Positions 1 to 7,096 of a stretch of 25,117 nucleotides of DNA are shown here, one piece after another; positions within the stretch are counted from its first letter, which is position 1; each line of letters starts with the position of its first letter. Location of the stretch: the NCBI GenBank assembly GCA_036497785.1, contig DASXIW010000257.1, positions 1 through 25,117 on the forward strand, in the 5' to 3' direction. The notes under the pieces are model-generated. The model was not told the DNA's origin. It did no database searches and saw only the letters and a list, made by a program, of their open reading frames with translations. Made by a program: the position numbers and the translations under genes. The DNA comes from DASXIW01 sp036497785. Lineage in GTDB: Bacteria; Pseudomonadota; Alphaproteobacteria; Acetobacterales; Acetobacteraceae.

Positions 1-1
1 C

Positions 2-61
2 CTCGCCGAAATCTCCCGCACCGGCGTCGCCGCGATCGCCCGCGGCACGCGCGTCATCTGA
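2..61 (+). CDS. ilvN: C-terminal end of acetolactate synthase small subunit (partial)
   Basis: Only the last 19 codons and a TGA stop are in the window; the frame opens at base 2 and ends LAEISRTGVAAIARGTRVI. This resembles the end of alphaproteobacterial IlvN, the regulatory (valine-sensing) subunit of acetohydroxyacid synthase, which typically ends with an E-x-x-RTG-V-A-x-x-RG type tail. The gene lies just upstream of ilvC on the same strand, the usual ilvB-ilvN-ilvC order, which supports the call. The fragment is too short to be certain from the sequence alone; the identification rests on the tail motif plus context. Confidence 0.7.
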   Translation, partial: LAEISRTGVAAIARGTRVI

Positions 62-87
62 CGGCCGAGAGCGTGGGCCAGCTAAGA

Positions 88-208
88 AAGGCGGGGGCTT
101 TGCCCCTCGACCCCCCTAAGGGCGGAGCCCCTAGAACCCGATACTTATGTCCTGGGATCCAAGGGGCTTCTGCTCCTTGGCGGGTCCAGGGCAGAGCACT
201 GGCCTTCC
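88..208. repeat. Palindromic dispersed repeat, inverted pair (copy R1)
   Basis: Two diverged copies of a roughly 55-nt GC-rich unit face each other, at about 88-143 and, inverted, at about 155-208. Each unit reads AAGGC..GGGCTxTGCCC, then GACCC, then an AAGG.GC-GAGCC block. The same unit occurs as an inverted pair at 8046-8374, and a weak half copy is seen near 17153. The arms can fold into hairpins, so the element may act as a processing site or partial terminator between ilvN and ilvC. No transposase or open reading frame of interest is inside. Such REP-like units are common in Acetobacteraceae genomes (general knowledge, not checked here). Confidence 0.65.
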
Positions 209-262
209 CTTAACCGGCCGACACTCTCGCCCGCCGGGTGATGCTTGCAAAGGAGACGATCG

Positions 263-1282
263 ATGCGTGTGTATTACGACCGCGATGCGGACGTGAATCT
301 GATCAAGGCCAAGAAGGTCGCTGTCGTGGGCTTCGGCAGCCAGGGCCATGCCCATGCGCTGAATATGAAGGATAGCGGCCTGACCGAGCTGGCGGTGGCG
401 CTGCGTCCTGGTTCGGTGGGCGTGGCCAAGGCCGAGGCGGCCGGGCTGAAGGTGATGACGCCGGCGGAAGCCGCGAAATGGGCTGATGTGGTGATGGTGC
501 TGACGCCGGATGAGGGTCAGGGCGATCTGTATCGTGCCGAATTGGCGCCCAACATGCGCCCGGGCACCGCGCTGGCCTTTGCGCATGGGCTGAACGTGCA
601 TTTCAACCTGCTCGATCCGCGCCCGGACATCGACGTGTTTATGATCGCGCCGAAGGGTCCCGGCCACACGGTGCGCAGCGAGTATCAGCGTGGCGGCGGC
701 GTGCCCTGCCTGGTGGCGGTGGCGCAGGATGCCAGCGGCAACGCGCTGGAGATCGCGCTGTCCTATGCCAGCGCCATTGGCGGCGGCCGCGCCGGCATCA
801 TCGAGACGACGTTCAAGGAAGAATGCGAGACCGACCTGTTCGGCGAGCAGGTGGTGCTGTGCGGCGGTCTGGTGGAACTGATCCGCGCCGGCTACGAGAC
901 GCTGGTCGAAGCCGGCTACGCGCCGGAAATGGCGTATTTCGAGTGCCTGCACGAAGTGAAGCTGATCGTCGATTTGATCTATGAGGGCGGCATCGCCAAC
1001 ATGAATTATTCGATCAGCAACACCGCGGAATACGGCGAATACGTCACCGGCCCGCGCATCGTGACCAGCGAGACCAAGGCGGAGATGAAGCGCGTGCTGG
1101 AGGACATCCAGAGCGGCCGCTTCGCGCGCGACTGGATGCTGGAGAACAAGGTCAACCAGGGCAGCTTCAAGGCCATGCGCCGCCGTGCCGCCGAACACGA
1201 CATTGAGAAGGTGGGCGAGAAGTTGCGCGCGATGATGCCGTGGATCGCCAAGAACAAGCTGGTCGACAAGACGAAGAACTGA
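263..1282 (+). CDS. ilvC: Ketol-acid reductoisomerase (class I)
   Basis: Converts 2-acetolactate or 2-aceto-2-hydroxybutyrate to the dihydroxy acids of valine and isoleucine synthesis, using NADPH and Mg2+. The 339-residue length fits the short class I enzymes. The N-terminal Rossmann domain carries GFGSQGHA at 23-30. The catalytic FAHGL histidine is at 108, and the metal-binding knotted domain has TDLFGEQ with Asp191 and Glu195. I chose the ATG at 263 because AAGGAG lies 7 nt upstream; an in-frame TTG at 245 would bury that ribosome binding site inside the gene. It follows ilvN on the same strand after about 200 bp that hold repeat R1. A strong hairpin follows the stop. Confidence 0.97.
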   Translation: MRVYYDRDADVNLIKAKKVAVVGFGSQGHAHALNMKDSGLTELAVALRPGSVGVAKAEAAGLKVMTPAEAAKWADVVMVLTPDEGQGDLYRAELAPNMRPGTALAFAHGLNVHFNLLDPRPDIDVFMIAPKGPGHTVRSEYQRGGGVPCLVAVAQDASGNALEIALSYASAIGGGRAGIIETTFKEECETDLFGEQVVLCGGLVELIRAGYETLVEAGYAPEMAYFECLHEVKLIVDLIYEGGIANMNYSISNTAEYGEYVTGPRIVTSETKAEMKRVLEDIQSGRFARDWMLENKVNQGSFKAMRRRAAEHDIEKVGEKLRAMMPWIAKNKLVDKTKN

Positions 1283-1289
1283 GGCTGCG

Positions 1290-1319
1290 GGCGGAGCGGG
1301 AATCTGTACCCGCTCCGCC
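1290..1319 (+). terminator. Hairpin terminator after ilvC
   Basis: A perfect 11-bp stem (GGCGGAGCGGG at 1290-1300 with CCCGCTCCGCC at 1309-1319) and an 8-nt loop begin 8 nt after the ilvC stop. There is no clear T run, so it could instead be an RNA-stabilising hairpin or a Rho-assisted end. Its position separates ilvC from the independently regulated leuA unit. Confidence 0.65.
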
Positions 1320-1410
1320 ACAGGCCGCGTGACGCCTCTGAACGCCTGCAAAGTCCGGGTTCGACCGGCACGGCTGGCTGCATAGCTGATCGGCACTCAA
1401 AAGCCGACGC

Positions 1411-1439
1411 TTGCGCCTGCGTTGGCGTTTGGCTACTTT
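1411..1439 (+). promoter_or_regulatory. Candidate promoter of the leuA leader transcript
   Basis: TTGCGC at 1411-1416 and TACTTT at 1434-1439 are separated by exactly 17 nt, a good sigma-70-like arrangement. The predicted start of transcription, 7 nt after the -10 box, is base 1446, the A of the leader peptide ATG. An imperfect inverted repeat (GCCGACGC at 1403-1410 with GCGTTGGC at 1419-1426, one G-T pair) straddles the -35 box and could be an operator or chance. This is a sequence-only prediction. Confidence 0.45.
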
Positions 1440-1445
1440 TCCTCC

Positions 1446-1553
1446 ATGAGTTCCGTCGCGTTCCCCGATTGCCGCCTCATCCGTGTCACTGCACGGCCGG
1501 CCGCATGCGCGCTTCTCCTCGGGCTTCTTCGACTTACCCACCCCTGGGCATGA
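1446..1553 (+). CDS. Leucine leader peptide of leuA (attenuator)
   Basis: A 35-codon frame starting ATG at 1446 and ending TGA at 1551-1553 carries a leucine cluster near its end: residues 23-30 read LLLGLLRL, followed by THPWA and the stop. Four of the six clustered Leu codons are CTT, in contrast to the CTG-rich usage of leuA. Leucine-rich leader peptides in front of leuA are a known attenuation device in proteobacteria. No ribosome binding site precedes the ATG; the nearby promoter predicts a transcript starting at this very ATG, so it may be leaderless, as described for the trp leader of Sinorhizobium meliloti. The peptide itself would have no other role. Confidence 0.7.
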   Translation: MSSVAFPDCRLIRVTARPAACALLLGLLRLTHPWA

Positions 1554-1628
1554 CGTCGCGCGACTAGACGCCGACATCGCTCAGGGGAAGCCTTGAGCCC
1601 ATAGTCGTACCAAAAAAGCACCCGAGGA
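1512..1628 (+). promoter_or_regulatory. Attenuator RNA: anti-Shine-Dalgarno in Leu codons pairs with leuA RBS
   Basis: TCCTCGGG at 1516-1523, inside the Leu codon run, is the exact complement of CCCGAGGA at 1621-1628, which contains the GAGGA ribosome binding site of leuA. The overlapping stretch CTTCTCCT (1512-1519) can instead pair with AGGGGAAG (1583-1590, one G-U). The two pairings exclude each other. I see no T-tailed hairpin between leader stop and leuA; the only homopolymer is a run of A at 1612-1617. The arrangement therefore suggests control of translation rather than of termination. This is a proposal from base pairing by eye. Confidence 0.5.
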
Positions 1629-1636
1629 CTTCAGTC

Positions 1637-3211
1637 ATGACGATCGAGCATCCGAATTTCGGCAAGCTGACCGACGACCGCATCATCATCTTCGACACCA
1701 CCCTGCGCGATGGCGAGCAATCGCCCGGCTTTTCCATGAACCTCCAGGAAAAGCTGCGCATGGCCGAGGCGCTGGCCGAGCTGGGCGTGGACGTGATGGA
1801 AGCCGGATTTCCCATCGCCTCGCCCGGCGATTTCGAGAGCGTGAAATCCATCGCCGAAACCATCAAGGGTCCAGTGATCGCCGGCCTCGCCCGCACCGGC
1901 CGCGCCGACATCATGCGCGCCGCCGAGGCGGTCGCGGGTGCCGAGCGCAAGCGCATCCACGTCTTCCTCAGCACCTCTCCCCTGCACATGAAATACAAGC
2001 TGCGCATGGAACCCGAGGCGGTGCTGCAACTGGCCGTCGACAGCGTGACCCTGGCCCGGCAGTACACCGACGACGTGGAATGGTCCGCCGAGGACGGCAG
2101 CCGGACGGAACCCGATTTCCTGTGCCGCTGCGTCGAGGCTGCGATCAAGGCCGGTGCGACCACGATCAACATTCCGGACACGGTCGGCTATGCCCTGCCC
2201 GCCGACATGCACCGCGTCTTCGCCATGCTGCGCGAGCGCGTGCCGGGTGCGGACCGCGTGATCCTGTCTACCCATAATCATAACGATCTGGGCCTTGCCG
2301 TGGCCAACACTCTCGCCGCCGTGGCCGCGGGCGCGCGCCAAATCGAATGCACGATCAACGGCATTGGCGAGCGCGCCGGCAATGCGGCGCTCGAAGAAGT
2401 GGTCATGGCCATCCGCACCCGGCCGGACGTGGTGCCTGGCAAGCCGGCCATCGTCACCGAGAACATCCTGAAGGTCTCAAAGCTGCTCTCCGGCATCACC
2501 GGCTTCGACGTGCAGCCGAACAAGGCCATCGTCGGACGCAACGCTTTCGCCCATGAAAGTGGCATCCACCAGGATGGCGTGCTGAAGAACGCCGCCACCT
2601 ATGAAATCATGACGCCGCAATCAGTGGGCTGGACCCGGTCCAGCCTCGTGATGGGCAAGCATTCCGGCCGCGCGGCGTTTCGCGACAAGCTGCGCGCGCT
2701 GGGCTATGGCGAAGTCGGCGACAATCAGCTGAACGACGCCTTCCGCCGCTTCAAGGAACTCGCCGACCGCAAGAAGGTCGTCTACGACGACGACATCTCC
2801 GCCCTGGTGGACGATGAGATGATGCATGGCCACGACCGCATCAAATTCGTCTCGCTCGATGTCCGCTCCGGCTCCAAGGCACAGCCGAGTGCCGAGATGG
2901 AGCTTGAGGTGGACGGGGTGATCTCGACCGCGCAGGCCAATGGCGATGGCCCGGTGGATGCCACCTTCAACGCCATCCGCGCCATCTTCGCCCACGAGGC
3001 CAATCTGGTGCTGTATTCCGTCGGCGCCGTCACCGAAGGCACGGACGCGCAGGCGCGCGTCACCGTGCGGCTTGAGGAAGGCGGCAAGATGGTGGATGGC
3101 CAGGGCGCGCATACCGACACCATCGTCGCCTCCGCCCGCGCCTATATTCACGCGCTCAACAAATTGCTTGTGAAGCGTGCCCGCACCGAGCCGGAGGCGC
3201 TGTCGGCGTGA
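1637..3211 (+). CDS. leuA: 2-isopropylmalate synthase
   Basis: Catalyses the first committed step of leucine synthesis, condensing acetyl-CoA with 2-oxoisovalerate. At 524 residues it has the usual length. The TIM-barrel domain opens with DTTLRDGEQSPG (20-31); the metal ligands STHNHND place His213 and His215. The INGIGERAGNAALEE and HESGIHQDGVLKN blocks follow, then MGKHSGR at the domain boundary and a C-terminal LeuA allosteric domain for leucine feedback. The ATG at 1637 has GAGGA 8 nt upstream. It follows the leucine leader peptide and ends just before a strong hairpin. Feedback inhibition plus leader control would give two layers of leucine response. Confidence 0.97.
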   Translation: MTIEHPNFGKLTDDRIIIFDTTLRDGEQSPGFSMNLQEKLRMAEALAELGVDVMEAGFPIASPGDFESVKSIAETIKGPVIAGLARTGRADIMRAAEAVAGAERKRIHVFLSTSPLHMKYKLRMEPEAVLQLAVDSVTLARQYTDDVEWSAEDGSRTEPDFLCRCVEAAIKAGATTINIPDTVGYALPADMHRVFAMLRERVPGADRVILSTHNHNDLGLAVANTLAAVAAGARQIECTINGIGERAGNAALEEVVMAIRTRPDVVPGKPAIVTENILKVSKLLSGITGFDVQPNKAIVGRNAFAHESGIHQDGVLKNAATYEIMTPQSVGWTRSSLVMGKHSGRAAFRDKLRALGYGEVGDNQLNDAFRRFKELADRKKVVYDDDISALVDDEMMHGHDRIKFVSLDVRSGSKAQPSAEMELEVDGVISTAQANGDGPVDATFNAIRAIFAHEANLVLYSVGAVTEGTDAQARVTVRLEEGGKMVDGQGAHTDTIVASARAYIHALNKLLVKRARTEPEALSA

Positions 3212-3217
3212 TCGGCA

Positions 3218-3248
3218 GCACCGCTCTCCCGGTTCGGGAGAGCGGTGC
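3218..3248 (+). terminator. Strong hairpin after leuA
   Basis: A perfect 13-bp stem (3218-3230 with 3236-3248) and a 5-nt loop start 6 nt after the leuA stop. No T run follows. The right arm contains GGGAG just upstream of the next small gene, so the hairpin might also mask that gene's ribosome binding site. Confidence 0.7.
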
Positions 3249-3251
3249 CGC

Positions 3252-3497
3252 ATGCTGGAATTCCACATGGATGCATTGACGATCTTCGGCCTGTTTGCCG
3301 TCTCGGCCATGCTGATCTGCTACGCCTGCGAGCAACGCAGCCCTTGGTTCATCCTCGCCTTCGCCGCGTCCTGCGCCCTGGGGTCCGCCTATGGCTTTCT
3401 GCAAGGGGCTTGGCCATTTGGATGCGTGGAGGCGATTTGGGCGCTGGTTGCCGGGAAGCGGTGGTGGGGCGTGAGGGCGGTGTCTTCGGCTATCTGA
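3252..3497 (+). CDS. Small hydrophobic membrane protein, unknown function
   Basis: An 81-residue protein (76 if the ATG at 3267, beginning MDALTIFGLF, is used). It has two or three hydrophobic stretches: about residues 6-25 and 32-48, and a shorter one near 55-65, with a basic AGKRWW tail. I recognise the pattern MDALTIFGLFAV...SPWFILAFA..CALGSAYGFLQGAWPFG as that of a short conserved hypothetical protein seen in many proteobacteria, with no known role. The start is uncertain: for 3252 the only ribosome binding site is inside the leuA hairpin, and for 3267 none is clear. It sits alone between leuA and the convergent M20 peptidase. Confidence 0.7.
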   Translation: MLEFHMDALTIFGLFAVSAMLICYACEQRSPWFILAFAASCALGSAYGFLQGAWPFGCVEAIWALVAGKRWWGVRAVSSAI

Positions 3498-3512
3498 GAA
3501 AGCTTGAGAAGA

Positions 3513-3527
3513 CTGGGGAGCGCCCAG
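3513..3527. terminator. Small hairpin between convergent genes
   Basis: CTGGG/CCCAG with a 5-nt loop, followed by CCTTTC, lies in the 34 bp between the small membrane protein and the convergent M20 peptidase. The stem is only 5 bp, so this is a weak candidate. Confidence 0.35.
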
Positions 3528-3531
3528 CCTT

Positions 3532-4949
3532 TCATGACGCGACAAGCTGGCGGAATGGGGCGAAGGCGGCGGCGTCCAGCGCCCCCAGCGCGCTCAGCAG
3601 CATCGGCCAGCTCCGCAGCCCTTCATCCAGCGAGGACAGGCGGAAGAACTCGTTCGGGGCATGCACATCCTCGTCCGGCGTGGCGAGCCCATAGGCCAGG
3701 GTTCCGACGCCCAGCATTTCCCGGAAGATCGCGGAGATCGGCAGCGTGCCGCCGGAGCGGACCACCACGGGCGGGCGGCCATGCAGCGTCTGCTGCACCT
3801 GGAATGCCGCCAGCAGCAGCGGATGATCCTCCGGCAGGGTCGGCGCCGGCGTGCCACCATCCTTGGGCGCGAAGCTCAGCGTCACCCCGTCCGGAACCTG
3901 CGATTCCAGATGCGCGCGGAGTGCGGCGCGGGCGCGCGAAGGGTCCATTCCGGGCGCAAGGCGCATGGTGATTTTCGCGTGCGCCTCGCTGGGCAGCACG
4001 GTCTTGGTGCCGGCACCGGTATAGCCGCCCCACATGCCGTTCAGCTCGATCGTGGGGCGGATCGTCGTCAATTCGCGCGGCGTATAGGTCGGGTCGCCCC
4101 AGGCCGTGCCACCTATGCTGCCGTAGAATTCCACATCGTCGAAGGGCAATGCGGCGGCCGCCATGCGCATGGCGTTGCTGACCGGCAGCGCGTCGTCGCC
4201 ATAGCCTGCCACCTGGAGGCGGCCCTGCCGGTCGTGCAGGCTGGCCACCAGGGCCGCCATTTCCACCACCGCATTGCGCACCGCGCCGCCATAGCGGCCG
4301 GAATGCCCATCCTTGGCCGCCGTGCGCAGCGTGAACTCCAGCCCCACCAAGCCCCGCCCGCCAATGCCCAGCGTGGGGATCGTCGTGCTGGCGCGCGCAC
4401 CATCGGCGGACAGCATGGCGTCCGCCTGCAACTTGTCGCGATGCTTGGCCACGATGGCGCGCAGGCTCGGGCTGCCCGATTCCTCCTCGCCTTCCAGGAA
4501 CAGCTTGATGTTGATCGGGCAGCCGCCGGTCAGTGCCAGGAATGCGCCGACGGTCTCGATGGCGATGGTGGTCGAGCCTTTCACATCGGACGCGCCGCGC
4601 GCGCGTACAGCCGGCCATCCCGTTCCGTCGGCTCGAAGGGCGGGGTGTGCCACAGCGCCAGCGGGTCGGCGGGCTGCACGTCGTAATGCCCATAGACGAT
4701 GATGGTGGGGCGGCCGGGCGCGCCCATCCATTCGCCGAACACCGCCGGCTGTCCCTCGCCGCCGTCCAGCAGTCGCACGTTCTGCAGACCGATGGTGCGG
4801 AGGCGGTCCAGCAGGAATTCACGCGCCGCCTGCATGTCGGCCGCGAAGGCGGGGTCGGTGGACACGCTGGGGATGCGTAGCAGCGTCTTCAGGCGCTCAA
4901 GGATCGCCGGGCGTTCGGCGGCGAGATGGGCGATCACGGCATCCGACAT
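3532..4949 (-). pseudogene. M20-family dipeptidase, interrupted by a frameshift
   Basis: Two overlapping frames together make one zinc dipeptidase of the M20 (carnosinase/ArgE/DapE-like) family. The upstream frame (4581-4949) holds the N-terminus, with the metal-binding VYGHYDVQP block, and reads DGRLYAR before going out of frame. The downstream frame continues RGASDVKG, then LEGEEESGSPSL with the catalytic glutamates, the GGRGLVG lid domain and the C-terminal half. The shift lies in an alternating GC run near 4598-4607; removing two bases restores 471 codons, a normal length. It starts at ATG 4949 with GAGG 10 nt upstream. It may be a pseudogene, a slippage-prone gene, or a sequencing error. 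It follows the SDR gene by 68 bp and may be cotranscribed. Confidence 0.85.
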
Positions 4950-5017
4950 GGCGATAATTCCTCAACGATGGCTCCGGTTCACCTGGAGGATCGCCCCGAT
5001 CGGCCCGCGTATCAATC

Positions 5018-5788
5018 TCAGCCGCCGGGCGCGCCCCCATCGATGGTGAGGATGGTGCCGGAGGTATATGCCGATAGTGGGCTGGCCAGGAACGCCACCG
5101 CATCGGCGATTTCCTTCGGTGCGCCGGGGCGACCGAACGGCATGCCGGCGCAAAGTTCGAGCCAGCGGCCGGCGTCGCCCAGCGTCTCCGCCGCGCGATG
5201 GCGCATCAGCATTTCCAGCCGCGCAGTGGCCGTCGCGCCGGGATTGATGCCCACCACCCGAACCCCATCCGCCGGGCTGGCGCGGCCCAGCGCCTTGGTG
5301 AAGGCCATCAGCCCGGCATTGCCCGTGCTGCCGGCGATGTAGCCGGGGTTCAGCTTCTCCCCCGCGGCCCCGATCACGTTCACGATCACGCCGGCGCGCT
5401 TTGCGGCCATGGCAGGATAGATGGCGCGGCACAGCGAGATGAAGCCGAAAACCTTCAGGTCCCAGGCCCGCCGCCAGGTCGCGTTATCCACGTCGAGCAA
5501 GCCGCCCGGCGGAATCGCGCCGGCATTGTTGACGAGTATGTCGACCGGTCCTGCCGCGCCCGCCACGCGCAGCACCTCGTCCTCGCGCGACAAATCGGCC
5601 GCGATGGTGGCGACGTTCACCTGCCGGCGCGTGCGAAGGGCTGTCGCCGCCTCGTCCAGGGCGGCGGGATCGCGTGCGACCAGAACCACATCCACGCCTT
5701 CATCTGCCAGCACCTCGGCCGTGGCACGGCCGATACCCTTCGATCCACCGGTGATCAGGGCGCGCTGGCCAGTGAGCTTCAAGTCCAT
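5018..5788 (-). CDS. SDR-family protein with a non-canonical active site
   Basis: A 256-residue Rossmann-fold protein of the short-chain dehydrogenase/reductase superfamily. The cofactor motif GGSKGIG is at 14-20, NNAG at 87-90, and the C-terminal FLASPLSAYTSGTILTIDGG signature is complete. The usual catalytic Ser-Tyr-x-x-x-Lys is not visible: where NISSxAG is expected the chain reads NVIGAAG (137-143), and where YxxxK is expected it reads GSTGN (153-157), with a Tyr only at 150. The ATG at 5788 has AAGGAG upstream and overlaps the stop of the MFS gene (TGATG), so the two are translationally coupled. The substrate cannot be predicted; it may bind NAD(P) without classic catalysis. Confidence 0.88.
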   Translation of the reverse strand: MDLKLTGQRALITGGSKGIGRATAEVLADEGVDVVLVARDPAALDEAATALRTRRQVNVATIAADLSREDEVLRVAGAAGPVDILVNNAGAIPPGGLLDVDNATWRRAWDLKVFGFISLCRAIYPAMAAKRAGVIVNVIGAAGEKLNPGYIAGSTGNAGLMAFTKALGRASPADGVRVVGINPGATATARLEMLMRHRAAETLGDAGRWLELCAGMPFGRPGAPKEIADAVAFLASPLSAYTSGTILTIDGGAPGG

Positions 5789-6993
5789 CAGGCACTCCTT
5801 CTCTGTATGGTCGCCCCACGCTGCTGCAACCGGCACATATCCGCGATAGTGGCCCCCACTGCGCCGAGCACGATCAGCAGCGCCATCGGGCGGGCCGTCC
5901 CGTCCGTCATCACGCCGACCACCACACCGCTGACCGCACCCAGGCAGAACTGCATCGTGCCCATCAGCGCAGACGCACTGCCGGCATGGGCCGCGTGGCG
6001 CGACAATGCGCCCACCGTGGCGTTGGGCATGATGAAGCCCTGTGTGCTCATCATCAGGAAAATCGGCAGCGCAATGCCCCACCATACCGGCACTTGCAGA
6101 AACGCCATCACCAGCAGCAGCAGCAGCGTGGCGAACAGGAACACCCGTACCGCGACGCGCATCACAAGGTCCGGCCCGAACCGCGTCAGCAGGCGCGGAT
6201 TGACCTGCGAGCCCGCGATGTAACCGGCCGCGCAACAGCCGAACAACGTGCCGTAGAGCGGCGGCGGCAGATGGTAGATGCCGATGAACACGGCGGGAGA
6301 GCCGCCAAGATAGGCGAACATCGCGAACATCGCGCAGCCGCCCATCAACGACCGGGTGACGAAGCCGCGCTCGCGGATGATGCTGCTATAGCGGCTGATC
6401 TGCGCACCCAGGCTTAATTTCACCCGTCGCGACTGCGGCAACGTCTCCGGTAGCAGCAACGCCACCACGATACAGGAAACCGCGCCATACAATGCGCAAA
6501 TCCAAAAGATCGCCTGCCAGCCGGCGAAGGCGAGCACCAAGCCGCCCAACGTGGGGGCGAGAATGGGTGCCGCCCCCATCACCAGCATCAGCTTGCTCAT
6601 CATCCGCGCGGCGGCATGCCCGTCGGTCAGGTCGCGGACGATGGCGCGGGTGATGACCATGCTGGCCGATCCGCCGAGCGCCGCCACCAATCGCATCGCC
6701 GACAGGGTGAACAGATCCGGCGCCACCGCGCAGCCCACGGAGGCCAGCGTGTAGATCGCCGTGCCGACCACCAGCGGGCCGCGCCGGCCAAGCCGGTCGG
6801 ATAGCGGTCCCTGGGTGATCTGGCCGATGGCCAGCCCCACGAACCACGTGGCCAGCGTGATCTGCGCTGTCCCTGGTGCCCCGCCCAGCGCGGCTTCGAT
6901 GGCCGGGAAGGCGGGCAGATACATGTCGGTCGAGACCGGGCCGACGGCGGTGAGCAAGCCGAGCAGCAGCGGTAGCCAGGTTGGAAATGCCAT
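5788..6993 (-). CDS. Bcr/CflA-type MFS multidrug efflux transporter
   Basis: A 401-residue, 12-segment inner-membrane transporter. The first segment is followed by STDMYLPAFPAIEAAL, a hallmark of the Bcr/CflA drug-efflux subfamily, and the loop between segments 2 and 3 carries motif A as GPLSDRLGRRG. I chose the ATG at 6993 (MAFPTWLPLLLG), which places the first membrane helix right at the start; upstream in-frame starts would add an improbable hydrophilic extension. Its stop overlaps the ATG of the SDR gene, suggesting the pair acts together, perhaps modifying and exporting a compound. It starts 103 bp after argB; that gap holds a GCGGC/GCCGC hairpin (7056-7068) and an AT-rich stretch that could be a promoter. 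Confidence 0.9.
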   Translation of the reverse strand: MAFPTWLPLLLGLLTAVGPVSTDMYLPAFPAIEAALGGAPGTAQITLATWFVGLAIGQITQGPLSDRLGRRGPLVVGTAIYTLASVGCAVAPDLFTLSAMRLVAALGGSASMVITRAIVRDLTDGHAAARMMSKLMLVMGAAPILAPTLGGLVLAFAGWQAIFWICALYGAVSCIVVALLLPETLPQSRRVKLSLGAQISRYSSIIRERGFVTRSLMGGCAMFAMFAYLGGSPAVFIGIYHLPPPLYGTLFGCCAAGYIAGSQVNPRLLTRFGPDLVMRVAVRVFLFATLLLLLVMAFLQVPVWWGIALPIFLMMSTQGFIMPNATVGALSRHAAHAGSASALMGTMQFCLGAVSGVVVGVMTDGTARPMALLIVLGAVGATIADMCRLQQRGATIQRRSA

Positions 6994-7096
6994 TCCCCAA
7001 ACTTTGCAGGCGTTTGTGGCAAAATAAAAAATCGCTTCCGGCATGGGCGGGTTACGCGGCAACGCCGCACGACCATTTGATCCATGCAACAGTCTC

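Noticed and set aside
131..1396. Long open frame (421 codons) on the - strand across ilvC
   Set aside because: It is antisense to ilvC, with His/Arg/Ala-rich composition typical of GC-rich shadow frames, and ilvC has full family motifs.
1340..1400. GGGTTCGACC stretch resembling a tRNA or tmRNA T-loop
   Set aside because: Only a 4-bp stem surrounds it; no acceptor, D or anticodon arm and no tag-peptide frame could be assembled.
1505..1566. Alternative small frame starting at the ATG at 1505 within the leader region
   Set aside because: It has no Leu enrichment and no ribosome binding site; the 1446 frame explains the Leu codon cluster.
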